This document shows, in pieces, positions 1 through 5,034 of a DNA stretch of 5,034 nt. The position numbers and the translations under genes were made by a program. This DNA is from Gammaproteobacteria bacterium (GTDB lineage Bacteria; Pseudomonadota; Gammaproteobacteria; SZUA-229), in assembly GCA_015484935.1 (NCBI GenBank), contig WFUQ01000176.1, forward strand, positions 1 to 5,034. Reading direction: 5' to 3'. Each line of letters opens with the position of its first letter. The first letter of the stretch is position 1. Under the pieces are notes generated by a model. The model searched no databases. It worked only from the letters and a program-made list of their open reading frames with translations, and was not told the origin of the DNA.

Positions 1-467
1 AAGGTTTCGAACGCATCTTCGCACCCTATGCGAAAAATCTCGCCAAGCTGGGTATCAAGGTCAACTACCGCACGGTGGATGCATCGCTGTATCAACATCG
101 GGTCGAAACGTTTGATTTCGATATGATGGTCACCAGTTTTCCCGCCTCCATGTCACCCGGTAACGAGCTGCGAAATATGTACAGTTCAGAAGCCGCCAAA
201 ACTGAAGGCTCACGTAATCTGCCCGGCATCAGTGATCCGGTCGTCGATGCCCTGATCGACAGAGTCATAAACTCTAAAAACAGACATGATCTGGTTATCG
301 CCACCCGCGCACTCGACCGGGTGTTGGTGCACGGTGAATATCTGGTGCCGAACTGGTTTATCAATACACATCGTATCGCCTATCGCAATATCTTCGGCAT
401 CCCGAAGACCTTGCCGTTATATTATGAGGCGGAGTCCTGGTTGCTCAAAGCATGGTGGATCAGATAA
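1..467 (+). CDS. yejA: Periplasmic peptide-binding protein of the Yej ABC importer, C-terminal part only
   Basis: This is the 3' end of a gene that begins before the window. The reading frame is open from base 3 and gives 154 codons ending in TAA at 465-467. The product belongs to the SBP_bac_5 family of extracellular solute-binding proteins, which catch oligopeptides in the periplasm and hand them to the membrane permease. The visible part follows the E. coli YejA C-terminus as I remember it: GFERI near the start, a TVDAS stretch, SPGNELR, GSRNLPGI, then VDALIDRVI, TRALDRVL and HRIAY. The end (KAWWIR) is the usual aromatic C-terminus. The full family protein is about 600 residues, so roughly a quarter is present; the signal peptide is outside. 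A GTG at 75 in this frame is internal, not a start. yejB starts two bases after the stop. Assignment to YejA rather than another SBP_bac_5 protein rests on sequence resemblance plus the yejBEF neighbours. Confidence 0.93.
   Translation, partial: GFERIFAPYAKNLAKLGIKVNYRTVDASLYQHRVETFDFDMMVTSFPASMSPGNELRNMYSSEAAKTEGSRNLPGISDPVVDALIDRVINSKNRHDLVIATRALDRVLVHGEYLVPNWFINTHRIAYRNIFGIPKTLPLYYEAESWLLKAWWIR
454..458 (+). promoter_or_regulatory. Weak ribosome binding site for yejB, inside the end of yejA
   Basis: GGTGG (454-458), continuing as GGTGGAT, lies 11 bases before the ATG at 470 and inside the last codons of yejA. The same GGTGGAT string precedes yejE (1510-1516). The spacing is long, so coupling to yejA translation probably helps initiation. 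An in-frame ATG at 452 has GGAG only at 431-434, too far away, which favours 470 as the start. Confidence 0.45.
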
Positions 468-469
468 CC

Positions 470-1525
470 ATGTGGGCTTACATCCTGAAACGTCTGTTGT
501 TGATGATCCCGACTCTGTTCGGCGTGATGCTCATCACTTTCGCGGTGACACAATTCGTACCCGGCGGACCGGTGGAACAGATGGTTTCACAACTGGAAGG
601 CAAGGGTGCAGTCGGAGAGGCGAGTAGCGGAACGCAGGGGCTGTATCGTGGTGCTACCGGGCTGGATGAAGAACACATCAAAGAGATTCAGGCGCTGTAC
701 GGTTTCGATAAGCCGGTACACCAACGTTTCATCGATATGATGAGCAACTACATCACCTTCGAATTCGGTGAAAGTTATTTCCATAACAAATCGGTGATGG
801 AGCTGGTGGTGTCGAAACTACCGGTGTCGATCAGTCTGGGTGTGTGGACATTCTTCATCGTCTACCTCACCTGTATCCCGCTGGGTATCGCCAAAGCAGT
901 CAGAGATGGCAGTGGCTTCGATGTGGTGACCAGCACCCTGATACTGGTCGGTTATTCCATACCGGGCTTCGTACTGGGTATCGCCTTGCTGGTGTTGTTC
1001 GGTGGCGGCAGTTTCTTCGATGTGTTCCCGCTGCGTGGACTGGTATCCGATAACTGGGATGACCTCAGCATGATCGATCAGGTACTCGATTATCTGTGGC
1101 ACATGGTCTTGCCCATCATCGCATCGGTCATCGGCAGTTTTGCAGTCATGACCATGCTGACCAAGAACAGTTTTATCGAAGAGATACGAAAACAGTATGT
1201 ACTCACTGCACGCGCCAAAGGCCTGACTGAAAACCGTGTGTTGTATCACCATGTATTCCGCAATGCTGTCATTCCACTGGTGACCGGTTTTCCGGCGGCT
1301 TTCATCGGCGCATTCTTCACCGGCAGCCTGCTCATCGAAACTATCTTCTCGCTGGATGGTCTGGGCTTGCTGTCATACGAGTCCGTGTTGAAGCGTGATT
1401 ACCCTGTGGTACTGGGCACGCTGTATCTGTTCACCTTGCTCGGTCTGTTCGCCAAGTTGATGGCCGATATCAGTTATGTGCTGATCGATCCGCGCATCCA
1501 TTTCGATTCGGTGGATAACAAATGA
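470..1525 (+). CDS. yejB: Peptide ABC importer permease YejB
   Basis: Inner-membrane permease of 351 residues, one of the two channel subunits of the Yej oligopeptide importer (binding-protein-dependent transport family, DppB/OppB type). About six hydrophobic segments are visible, near residues 9-29, 119-140, 153-178, 211-231, 266-290 and 316-338. A periplasmic stretch after the first helix contains PGGPVEQ and YGFDKPVHQRF, as in E. coli YejB. The cytoplasmic EAA loop that docks on the ATPase is at about 237-270 (YVLTARAKG, then HVFRNAVIPL). FFTGSLLIE and the DPRI motif near the end are also typical. I chose ATG 470 over in-frame ATG 452 because MWAYILKRLLL matches the short N-terminus of known YejB, 452 would overlap yejA by 16 bases, and its Shine-Dalgarno is poor. 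The stop overlaps the yejE start (ATGA, 1522-1525), so the two permeases are translationally coupled and probably made in equal amounts. Confidence 0.95.
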   Translation: MWAYILKRLLLMIPTLFGVMLITFAVTQFVPGGPVEQMVSQLEGKGAVGEASSGTQGLYRGATGLDEEHIKEIQALYGFDKPVHQRFIDMMSNYITFEFGESYFHNKSVMELVVSKLPVSISLGVWTFFIVYLTCIPLGIAKAVRDGSGFDVVTSTLILVGYSIPGFVLGIALLVLFGGGSFFDVFPLRGLVSDNWDDLSMIDQVLDYLWHMVLPIIASVIGSFAVMTMLTKNSFIEEIRKQYVLTARAKGLTENRVLYHHVFRNAVIPLVTGFPAAFIGAFFTGSLLIETIFSLDGLGLLSYESVLKRDYPVVLGTLYLFTLLGLFAKLMADISYVLIDPRIHFDSVDNK

Positions 1526-2568
1526 GTGCGCAGGTGCAGAAACAGATCGTCAATCTATCGCCATCACAGCGTGCGTGGATGCGCTTCCGTTCGAACAGGC
1601 GTGGTTACTACAGTCTGTGGTTGTTCTCGATCCTGTTGGTGCTGAGTCTGTTCGCAGAAGTGTTGTGTAACGATAAACCCTTGTTGATCAGCTATGACGG
1701 CGAATGGTATTCGCCGGTTTTCCATGCCTATCCGGAGACCACATTCGGTGGCGATTTTGAAACCGAAGCCGATTACTCCGACCCCTATGTGCGTGAGTTG
1801 ATATCGAGCGGTGATAACTGGTTCATCGATCCGTTGATCCCCTATAGTTATAACACCATCAACTTTGTCAGTGAGTTGCCTAATCCGGCACCGCCGTCAG
1901 AGAACAACATGCTGGGTACCGACGATCGTGGTCGTGATGTGTTTGCGCGGCTGCTCTATGGCTTCAGGATATCGGTGCTGTTCGCGCTGTCGCTCACTGC
2001 CATCGGTGTGTTGATCGGCATCGTCGCCGGAGCGGTGCAGGGGTATTTCTCCGGCAAGACCGATCTGGTGATGCAGCGTCTGATCGAGGTCTGGTCGTCG
2101 ATGCCGGAATTGTATCTGCTGATTATCTTCTCTTCCATCTTTCAGCCCAGCATCTGGTTGTTGATCATCCTGTTATCCATGTTCGGCTGGATGGGGTTGT
2201 CCGATTATGTACGTGCCGAGTTTCTACGTGGTCGTAATCTGGATTATGTCCGCGCTGCCAAAGCCATGGGGCTGAGCAACTTCGCCATCATGCGGCATCA
2301 TCTGTTACCGAACAGCATGACACCGGTCATCACCTTTCTGCCGTTCCGTATCAGTGGTTCCATACTGGCCTTGACCAGTCTGGATTTCCTCGGGCTGGGT
2401 GTGCCGCCGAGTACACCGAGTCTGGGTGAGTTGTTATCACAGGGCAAGGAAAACATCGAAGCCTGGTGGTTATCGCTGAGTACCTTTCTGGTGCTGGTGG
2501 GGACCTTGATGCTACTCATCTTCATCGGCGAAGCCTTGCGTGAAGCACTGGATACACGGAAGAACTGA
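1522..2568 (+). CDS. yejE: Peptide ABC importer permease YejE
   Basis: Second inner-membrane permease, 348 residues, partner of YejB in the channel (DppC/OppC type). The N-terminus has the family's basic stretch RFRSNRRGYYSLW (21-33) before the first membrane helix (about 31-49). It is followed by NDKPLLISYDG (50-60) and a long periplasmic loop of about 100 residues, characteristic of YejE. The core has LGTDDRGRDVFARLLYG (131-147), further hydrophobic segments near 149-172, 197-219, 268-290 and 318-336, and the EAA loop near 230-264 (RAEFLRGRNLDYVRAAKAMG). TSLDFLGLG and PSLGELL follow, as in the family. The start ATG overlaps the yejB stop, with GGTGGA at 1510-1515 six bases upstream as ribosome binding site. 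The length matches E. coli YejE (about 340) with a slightly longer N-terminus. No frameshift or missing motif was seen. Confidence 0.95.
   Translation: MSAQVQKQIVNLSPSQRAWMRFRSNRRGYYSLWLFSILLVLSLFAEVLCNDKPLLISYDGEWYSPVFHAYPETTFGGDFETEADYSDPYVRELISSGDNWFIDPLIPYSYNTINFVSELPNPAPPSENNMLGTDDRGRDVFARLLYGFRISVLFALSLTAIGVLIGIVAGAVQGYFSGKTDLVMQRLIEVWSSMPELYLLIIFSSIFQPSIWLLIILLSMFGWMGLSDYVRAEFLRGRNLDYVRAAKAMGLSNFAIMRHHLLPNSMTPVITFLPFRISGSILALTSLDFLGLGVPPSTPSLGELLSQGKENIEAWWLSLSTFLVLVGTLMLLIFIGEALREALDTRKN
2558..2563 (+). promoter_or_regulatory. Ribosome binding site of yejF that fixes its start
   Basis: GGAAGA sits inside the last codons of yejE, six bases before ATG 2570. It supports 2570 over an upstream in-frame GTG at 2540, which lies deep inside yejE and would add ten residues (KHWIHGRTD...) with no counterpart in the family. 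Confidence 0.7.
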
Positions 2569-2569
2569 T

Positions 2570-4168
2570 ATGAGCGAAGCCTTGCTACAAGTCGAAAATC
2601 TCAGCGTCACCTTCAGAACACAGCAGGGTGATGTCGAGGCGGTACGCGATATCAGTTTCGATATCGATCGCGGGCAGACGGTGGCACTGGTGGGGGAGTC
2701 CGGTTCCGGCAAGTCAGTGACCGCCTTGTCGATCCTCAGATTACACGATGAACAGGTGGTGTCGTATCCTGCCGGTACCATACGTTACGATGGTAAAAAT
2801 CTTTTGACGCTGGATGAAGACACTATGCGTGCTTATCGTGGCGGCAAGATCGCGATGATCTTTCAGGAGCCGATGACCTCGCTCAATCCGGTACACAAGA
2901 TCGGTGCACAGTTGAAAGAATCCTTGCTGGTGCACAAACAACTGTCGCCCGAAGAAGCGACAGCAAACGCCGTATCGCTGCTGGATCGCGTCGGCATCCC
3001 CGATCCGCAACAGCGCATGAACGATTACCCGCATACCTTGTCCGGCGGACAACGACAACGCGTGATGATAGCGATGGCACTGGCGTGCAAGCCGGATCTG
3101 TTGATCGCCGATGAACCCACCACCGCGCTCGATGTCACCATCCAGAAACAGATACTGGAACTGTTGATGGATCTGCAACGTGAAGAGAATCTGTCGATAC
3201 TACTGATCACGCATAACCTGAATCTGGTGCGTCGCTATGCCGACCGTGTCTGCGTGATGCAACATGGCAAGTTGGTGGAACAGGCTGACTCAGAGACCTT
3301 GTTCGCCGCCCCCGAAGATGACTATACAAAGTACCTGTTGGATAGCGAGCCGGACTCGCGTATCGCCACTGTCCAGCCGGAGTCGGAAAGCATCGTCAGT
3401 GCACAGAACGTGCGATGTCACTTCCCGATCACCCGGGGTTTCTTCAATAAACAGGTCGATGTGGTGAAAGCAGTCGATGATGTCGATCTGCAACTGCATA
3501 AAGGTGAGACGCTGGGCATCGTCGGGGAGTCCGGTTCCGGTAAGACTACCCTGGGTATGGCACTGCTGAGGCTGACGGAATCCAGCGGGCGTATCCGGTT
3601 TCGTGGTCACCCCATCTCGGACTACGCAGAAAAACAGATGCGCCCCCTGCGGCGTTATTTTCAGGTGGTGTTTCAGGATCCGTTCTCATCTCTGTCACCA
3701 CGCATGACGGTAGACCAGATCGTCTCCGAAGGGCTGAAATTACATTTCCCCGACATGACTCGCAGTCAGCGTCAGCACAAGATCATCGAGACACTCGATG
3801 AGGTCGGACTGGATGAAGATGTGCTGTGGCGATACCCGCATGAATTTTCAGGTGGCCAGCGACAACGTATCGCCATCGCCAGAACCATGGTGCTGGAACC
3901 GGAAGTAGTGATGCTGGATGAACCCACCAGCGCACTGGATGTGTCAGTGCAGAAGCAGGTCTTGACCCTGCTGGCAGACCTGCAGCAGAAACATCAGTTG
4001 AGTTATCTGTTTATCAGTCACGATCTGCGCGTGGTCAAAGCCATGTCGCATCGGGTGATCGTGATGCGTTCCGGCAAGATAGTCGAAGCCGGCGATACCG
4101 AACAGGTGCTGGAACACCCCGCTGCCGACTATACCCGCCAACTGGCAGAAGCTGCGCTGTATAGCTGA
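2570..4168 (+). CDS. yejF: Peptide ABC importer ATPase YejF, two fused nucleotide-binding domains
   Basis: Cytoplasmic ATPase of 532 residues that powers the YejBE channel. It carries two complete ABC domains in one chain, unlike DppD/DppF, where they are separate proteins. Domain 1: Walker A GESGSGKS 42-49, Q-loop Q99, signature LSGGQ 157-161, Walker B LLIADEP with D181/E182, switch H215. A linker follows with the peptide-importer tail motif (KLVEQ, then DYTKYLL, 234-257). Domain 2: Walker A GESGSGKT 319-326, Q-loop Q369, signature FSGGQ 426-430, Walker B VVMLDEP with D450/E451, switch H484. The C-terminus repeats the tail motif ([21 protein letters not shown]). All key residues are intact in both halves, so both ATP sites should be active. 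The length is close to E. coli YejF (about 529). The gene starts one base after the yejE stop and ends the operon. I saw no convincing terminator directly after it. Other double-domain peptide ATPases (GsiA-like) are possible by motif alone, but the yejB/yejE neighbours decide the assignment. Confidence 0.95.
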   Translation: MSEALLQVENLSVTFRTQQGDVEAVRDISFDIDRGQTVALVGESGSGKSVTALSILRLHDEQVVSYPAGTIRYDGKNLLTLDEDTMRAYRGGKIAMIFQEPMTSLNPVHKIGAQLKESLLVHKQLSPEEATANAVSLLDRVGIPDPQQRMNDYPHTLSGGQRQRVMIAMALACKPDLLIADEPTTALDVTIQKQILELLMDLQREENLSILLITHNLNLVRRYADRVCVMQHGKLVEQADSETLFAAPEDDYTKYLLDSEPDSRIATVQPESESIVSAQNVRCHFPITRGFFNKQVDVVKAVDDVDLQLHKGETLGIVGESGSGKTTLGMALLRLTESSGRIRFRGHPISDYAEKQMRPLRRYFQVVFQDPFSSLSPRMTVDQIVSEGLKLHFPDMTRSQRQHKIIETLDEVGLDEDVLWRYPHEFSGGQRQRIAIARTMVLEPEVVMLDEPTSALDVSVQKQVLTLLADLQQKHQLSYLFISHDLRVVKAMSHRVIVMRSGKIVEAGDTEQVLEHPAADYTRQLAEAALYS

Positions 4169-4254
4169 AGTTAGGCAGGTAAAAGGGCGGCAAAACCCGT
4201 CTGATATCTGTTTCGAAATATTAATCAAGCCGCTATATATCCATCTAATTGCTT

Positions 4255-4282
4255 GAAATACATGGTTTTTATCGTGTATTCC
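4255..4282. repeat. Imperfect inverted repeat between yejF and iscR
   Basis: The arms 4255-4264 (GAAATACATG) and 4273-4282 (CGTGTATTCC) pair with one T-G wobble and one mismatch around an 8-base loop, GTTTTTAT. The inner 8 base pairs are continuous. It could be a DNA dyad for an unknown regulator, a weak hairpin ending the yej transcript, or chance in AT-rich sequence. The downstream T-run (TTTT at 4287-4290) is not directly against the stem, so it is a poor terminator. The rest of 4169-4303 shows nothing I can name. Confidence 0.35.
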
Positions 4283-4303
4283 ATAATTTTCTACCACCGA
4301 TGA

Positions 4304-4328
4304 ATACTTGACTGTTTTACTGGGTTTA
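4304..4328. promoter_or_regulatory. IscR type-1-like operator overlapping the iscR -35
   Basis: This 25-base stretch fits the published E. coli IscR type-1 motif (ATASYYGACT, five-base centre RWWWY, AGTCRRSTAT) at 20 of 25 positions by my hand count. The left half ATACTTGACT and the centre match fully; the mismatches are all in the right half. It contains the -35 hexamer TTGACT, so bound [2Fe-2S]-IscR would block RNA polymerase. It shares 19 of 25 bases with the reverse complement of the second site at 4342-4366. Binding by this organism's IscR is inferred from the E. coli paradigm. Confidence 0.75.
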
Positions 4329-4335
4329 GTATGAT
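4308..4335 (+). promoter_or_regulatory. Sigma70-type promoter of iscR
   Basis: The -35 is TTGACT (4308-4313) and the -10 is TATGAT (4330-4335), with a 16-base spacer. Both are one base from consensus. The expected transcription start is near 4342, giving a leader of about 29 bases. The -35 lies inside the first IscR-like operator and the start lies at the edge of the second, the expected arrangement for iscR autorepression. Confidence 0.75.
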
Positions 4336-4341
4336 GCTGTA

Positions 4342-4366
4342 TTAACCAAGTAAATTAGTCAGGAAT
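4342..4366. promoter_or_regulatory. Second IscR type-1-like operator, over the iscR transcription start
   Basis: This stretch fits the same type-1 motif at 20 of 25 positions by hand count. Here the right half AGTCAGGAAT and centre TAAAT-T are the strong part, so it is inverted relative to the site at 4304-4328. The centres are 38 bases apart. It covers the predicted transcription start, early leader and the Shine-Dalgarno bases AGGA (4361-4364). Two operators in the iscR promoter match what is known for E. coli. Confidence 0.68.
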
Positions 4367-4370
4367 TCCT

Positions 4371-4880
4371 ATGCGTTTGTCTACAAAAGGTCGCTACAGC
4401 GTCACAGCCATGATGGATCTGGCCATCCATGATAAGGCTGGTCCGGTAACACTTGCAGATATCTCGCAGTGTCAGGGCATCTCACTTTCCTATCTCGAAC
4501 AGCTGTTCTCACGTCTGCGCCATGCCGGGCTGGTCAAGGGTGTGCGTGGTCCCGGTGGTGGTTATCGCCTGGCTAAACCGGCCGAGGATATCAGCATCGC
4601 GCAGATCATCTCCGCGGTGGACGAAAATGTCGATGTCACCCGTTGCGGTGGCGAAGGTAACTGTCAGGACGGCGCGCGTTGTCTGACACATAAACTGTGG
4701 AGTGATCTGAGCGAGCGACTATACGAATTTCTCGATGGCATCACACTGGCAAAATTTGTCGATCGCCCGGGTATCCCCGAGTTATCCATGCAGCGCGACA
4801 AGATGATCGGTCGTTTTCTGCTGGCACGCAAACAGGCCGAGGTGATCAATCAGGGGCGCAGCGGTGGTATAGCCAAATAA
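4371..4880 (+). CDS. iscR: Fe-S cluster regulator IscR (Rrf2 family)
   Basis: Transcription factor of 169 residues that senses Fe-S cluster status; in E. coli the [2Fe-2S] form represses the isc genes and the apo form regulates others, including suf. The N-terminal winged helix starts [18 protein letters not shown] and includes the recognition region [14 protein letters not shown] (37-50) and the wing [12 protein letters not shown] (57-68). E43, the residue that discriminates type-1 from type-2 sites in E. coli, is conserved. The cluster ligands C92, C98, C104 and H107 fall at the same residue numbers as in E. coli IscR (RCGGEGNC, then CLTH), which separates it from NsrR, RsrR and CymR relatives. 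The C-terminal tail after about residue 135 diverges and is slightly longer than in E. coli (162 residues). ATG 4371 has AGGA six bases upstream. The gene has its own promoter with two IscR-like operators and is closed by a terminator, so it appears monocistronic. Confidence 0.96.
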   Translation: MRLSTKGRYSVTAMMDLAIHDKAGPVTLADISQCQGISLSYLEQLFSRLRHAGLVKGVRGPGGGYRLAKPAEDISIAQIISAVDENVDVTRCGGEGNCQDGARCLTHKLWSDLSERLYEFLDGITLAKFVDRPGIPELSMQRDKMIGRFLLARKQAEVINQGRSGGIAK

Positions 4881-4902
4881 CTTCAGATAGCTGATCCTGC
4901 AG

Positions 4903-4932
4903 AAAAGCCCGCCTTCTACGGCGGGCTTTTTT
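4903..4932 (+). terminator. Strong intrinsic terminator after iscR
   Basis: The arms AAAAGCCCGCC (4903-4913) and GGCGGGCTTTT (4920-4930) pair perfectly over 11 base pairs, seven of them GC, around the six-base loop TTCTAC. The 3' arm runs into six T residues (4927-4932). It begins 22 bases after the iscR stop. It is the kind of hairpin that ends most transcripts, so it separates iscR from the gene starting at 5024. Confidence 0.93.
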
Positions 4933-4970
4933 ATGTACAGTCAGATACTCGGTGAACCCGAATCTGCCTC

Positions 4971-4981
4971 CAGTCAGGTAT
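4971..4981. promoter_or_regulatory. Possible IscR type-1 half-site overlapping the next promoter
   Basis: CAGTCAGGTAT matches the right half of the IscR type-1 motif (YAGTCRRSTAT) at all 11 positions and covers the first bases of the TATAAT at 4979-4984. The correctly spaced left half (4957-4970) does not match. A poorer left-half-like string, ATACTCGGTGA (8 of 11), lies at 4945-4955, 12 bases too far away. It may be a degenerate operator, a half-site or chance. Confidence 0.35.
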
Positions 4982-4984
4982 AAT
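4979..4984 (+). promoter_or_regulatory. -10 element of a promoter for the downstream gene
   Basis: A perfect TATAAT lies after the terminator, followed by ATGCCCCC, a C-rich discriminator (CCCCC at 4988-4992). No good -35 is seen at 16-18 bases; GTGAAC (4952-4957) is the nearest likeness but 21 bases away, and there is no TGn extension. The start would be near 4991, giving a leader of about 33 bases. The weak -35 suggests that an activator may be needed. Confidence 0.55.
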
Positions 4985-5023
4985 ATGCCCCCTTTATGTA
5001 CTGAGAATTTTTTGGGGAAAACC

Positions 5024-5034
5024 ATGCTTGAGGC
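5024..5034 (+). CDS. Start of a downstream gene, cut off after three codons; product unknown
   Basis: ATG at 5024 opens M-L-E followed by GC, which could begin an alanine codon. GGGGAAA (5014-5020) lies at good Shine-Dalgarno distance, and a TATAAT and terminator upstream support a new transcription unit. Too little is present to identify it. M-L-E-A would fit the N-terminus of aconitase B (MLEAYRKH in pseudomonads, as I recall), and an Fe-S enzyme next to iscR would make sense. It does not look like the usual IscS start (MKLPIYLDY). The identification is speculative; the existence of a start here is fairly likely. Confidence 0.55.

Noticed and set aside
452..472. Upstream ATG at 452 as the start of yejB
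   Set aside because: It overlaps yejA by 16 bases, lacks a well-placed ribosome binding site and adds six residues not seen in the family; ATG 470 gives the expected N-terminus.
818..1252. Long antisense open frame opposite yejB
   Set aside because: It is rich in H, Q, D and T with no recognisable domain, lies fully opposite a conserved gene and is explained by codon bias of the + strand gene.
2540..2569. GTG at 2540 as the start of yejF
   Set aside because: It lies within the yejE coding end, and the extra ten residues have no family counterpart; ATG 2570 has GGAAGA at ideal spacing.
2741..3178. Long antisense open frame opposite yejF domain 1
   Set aside because: The translation has no family features, there is no ribosome binding site, and it mirrors the conserved ATPase frame.
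4184..4198. GGG/CCC hairpin after yejF as a terminator
   Set aside because: Only three GC pairs around an eight-base loop, with no T-run after it; too weak to call.
3944..4297. Antisense open frame from the yejF end into the intergenic region
   Set aside because: Two thirds of it is opposite yejF domain 2. The unique part (4169-4297) is AT-rich and gives no recognisable protein. I saw no promoter or Shine-Dalgarno for it.
4941..4963. Short dyad GGTGAACC (4951-4958) as an operator
   Set aside because: The arms are only three bases with a two-base centre, well within chance, and no known regulator motif fits.
1..5034. Mobile elements, CRISPR, tRNA or riboswitch
   Set aside because: No repeats with regular spacing, transposase or integrase motifs, cloverleaf sequence or known aptamer core were seen on either strand.

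Overview
The window reads as ordinary gammaproteobacterial chromosome. The proteins resemble the enterobacterial YejA, YejB, YejE, YejF and IscR families closely along their length. Base composition looks balanced to slightly GC-rich by eye, and no mobile-element, phage or CRISPR sequence is visible. The species cannot be named from this stretch. All genes run on the + strand.

Positions 1-4168 hold the 3' part of a yejABEF-type peptide ABC importer operon. It contains the last 154 codons of the periplasmic binding protein (yejA-like), two inner-membrane permeases (yejB, yejE) and a double-domain ATPase (yejF). The genes are packed tightly: a 2-base gap, an ATGA overlap and a 1-base gap, so co-transcription and translational coupling are very likely. 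Together they would capture oligopeptides in the periplasm and import them with ATP. In E. coli the same system is the entry route for the peptide antibiotic microcin C.

Positions 4169-4370 are an AT-richer intergenic region. It contains an imperfect inverted repeat of unknown role, then a good sigma70-type promoter flanked by two inverted copies of a sequence that fits the IscR type-1 operator. This promoter drives iscR (4371-4880), the Rrf2-family [2Fe-2S] regulator of Fe-S cluster assembly, with its three cysteines, histidine and specificity glutamate all in place. The layout implies classic negative autoregulation.

iscR is followed by a strong intrinsic terminator (4903-4932) rather than directly by iscS, so here iscR looks like a single-gene unit or one uncoupled from iscSUA. 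A second promoter-like sequence follows, with a perfect TATAAT and a C-rich discriminator. Its -10 is overlapped by a perfect right half of the IscR type-1 motif. It leads to a gene that begins at 5024 and is cut off after M-L-E and two bases. Those residues would suit aconitase B, an Fe-S enzyme, but this is little more than a guess.

No wholly new system is visible. The most interesting material is the regulatory DNA around iscR and the possible IscR link to the downstream gene.
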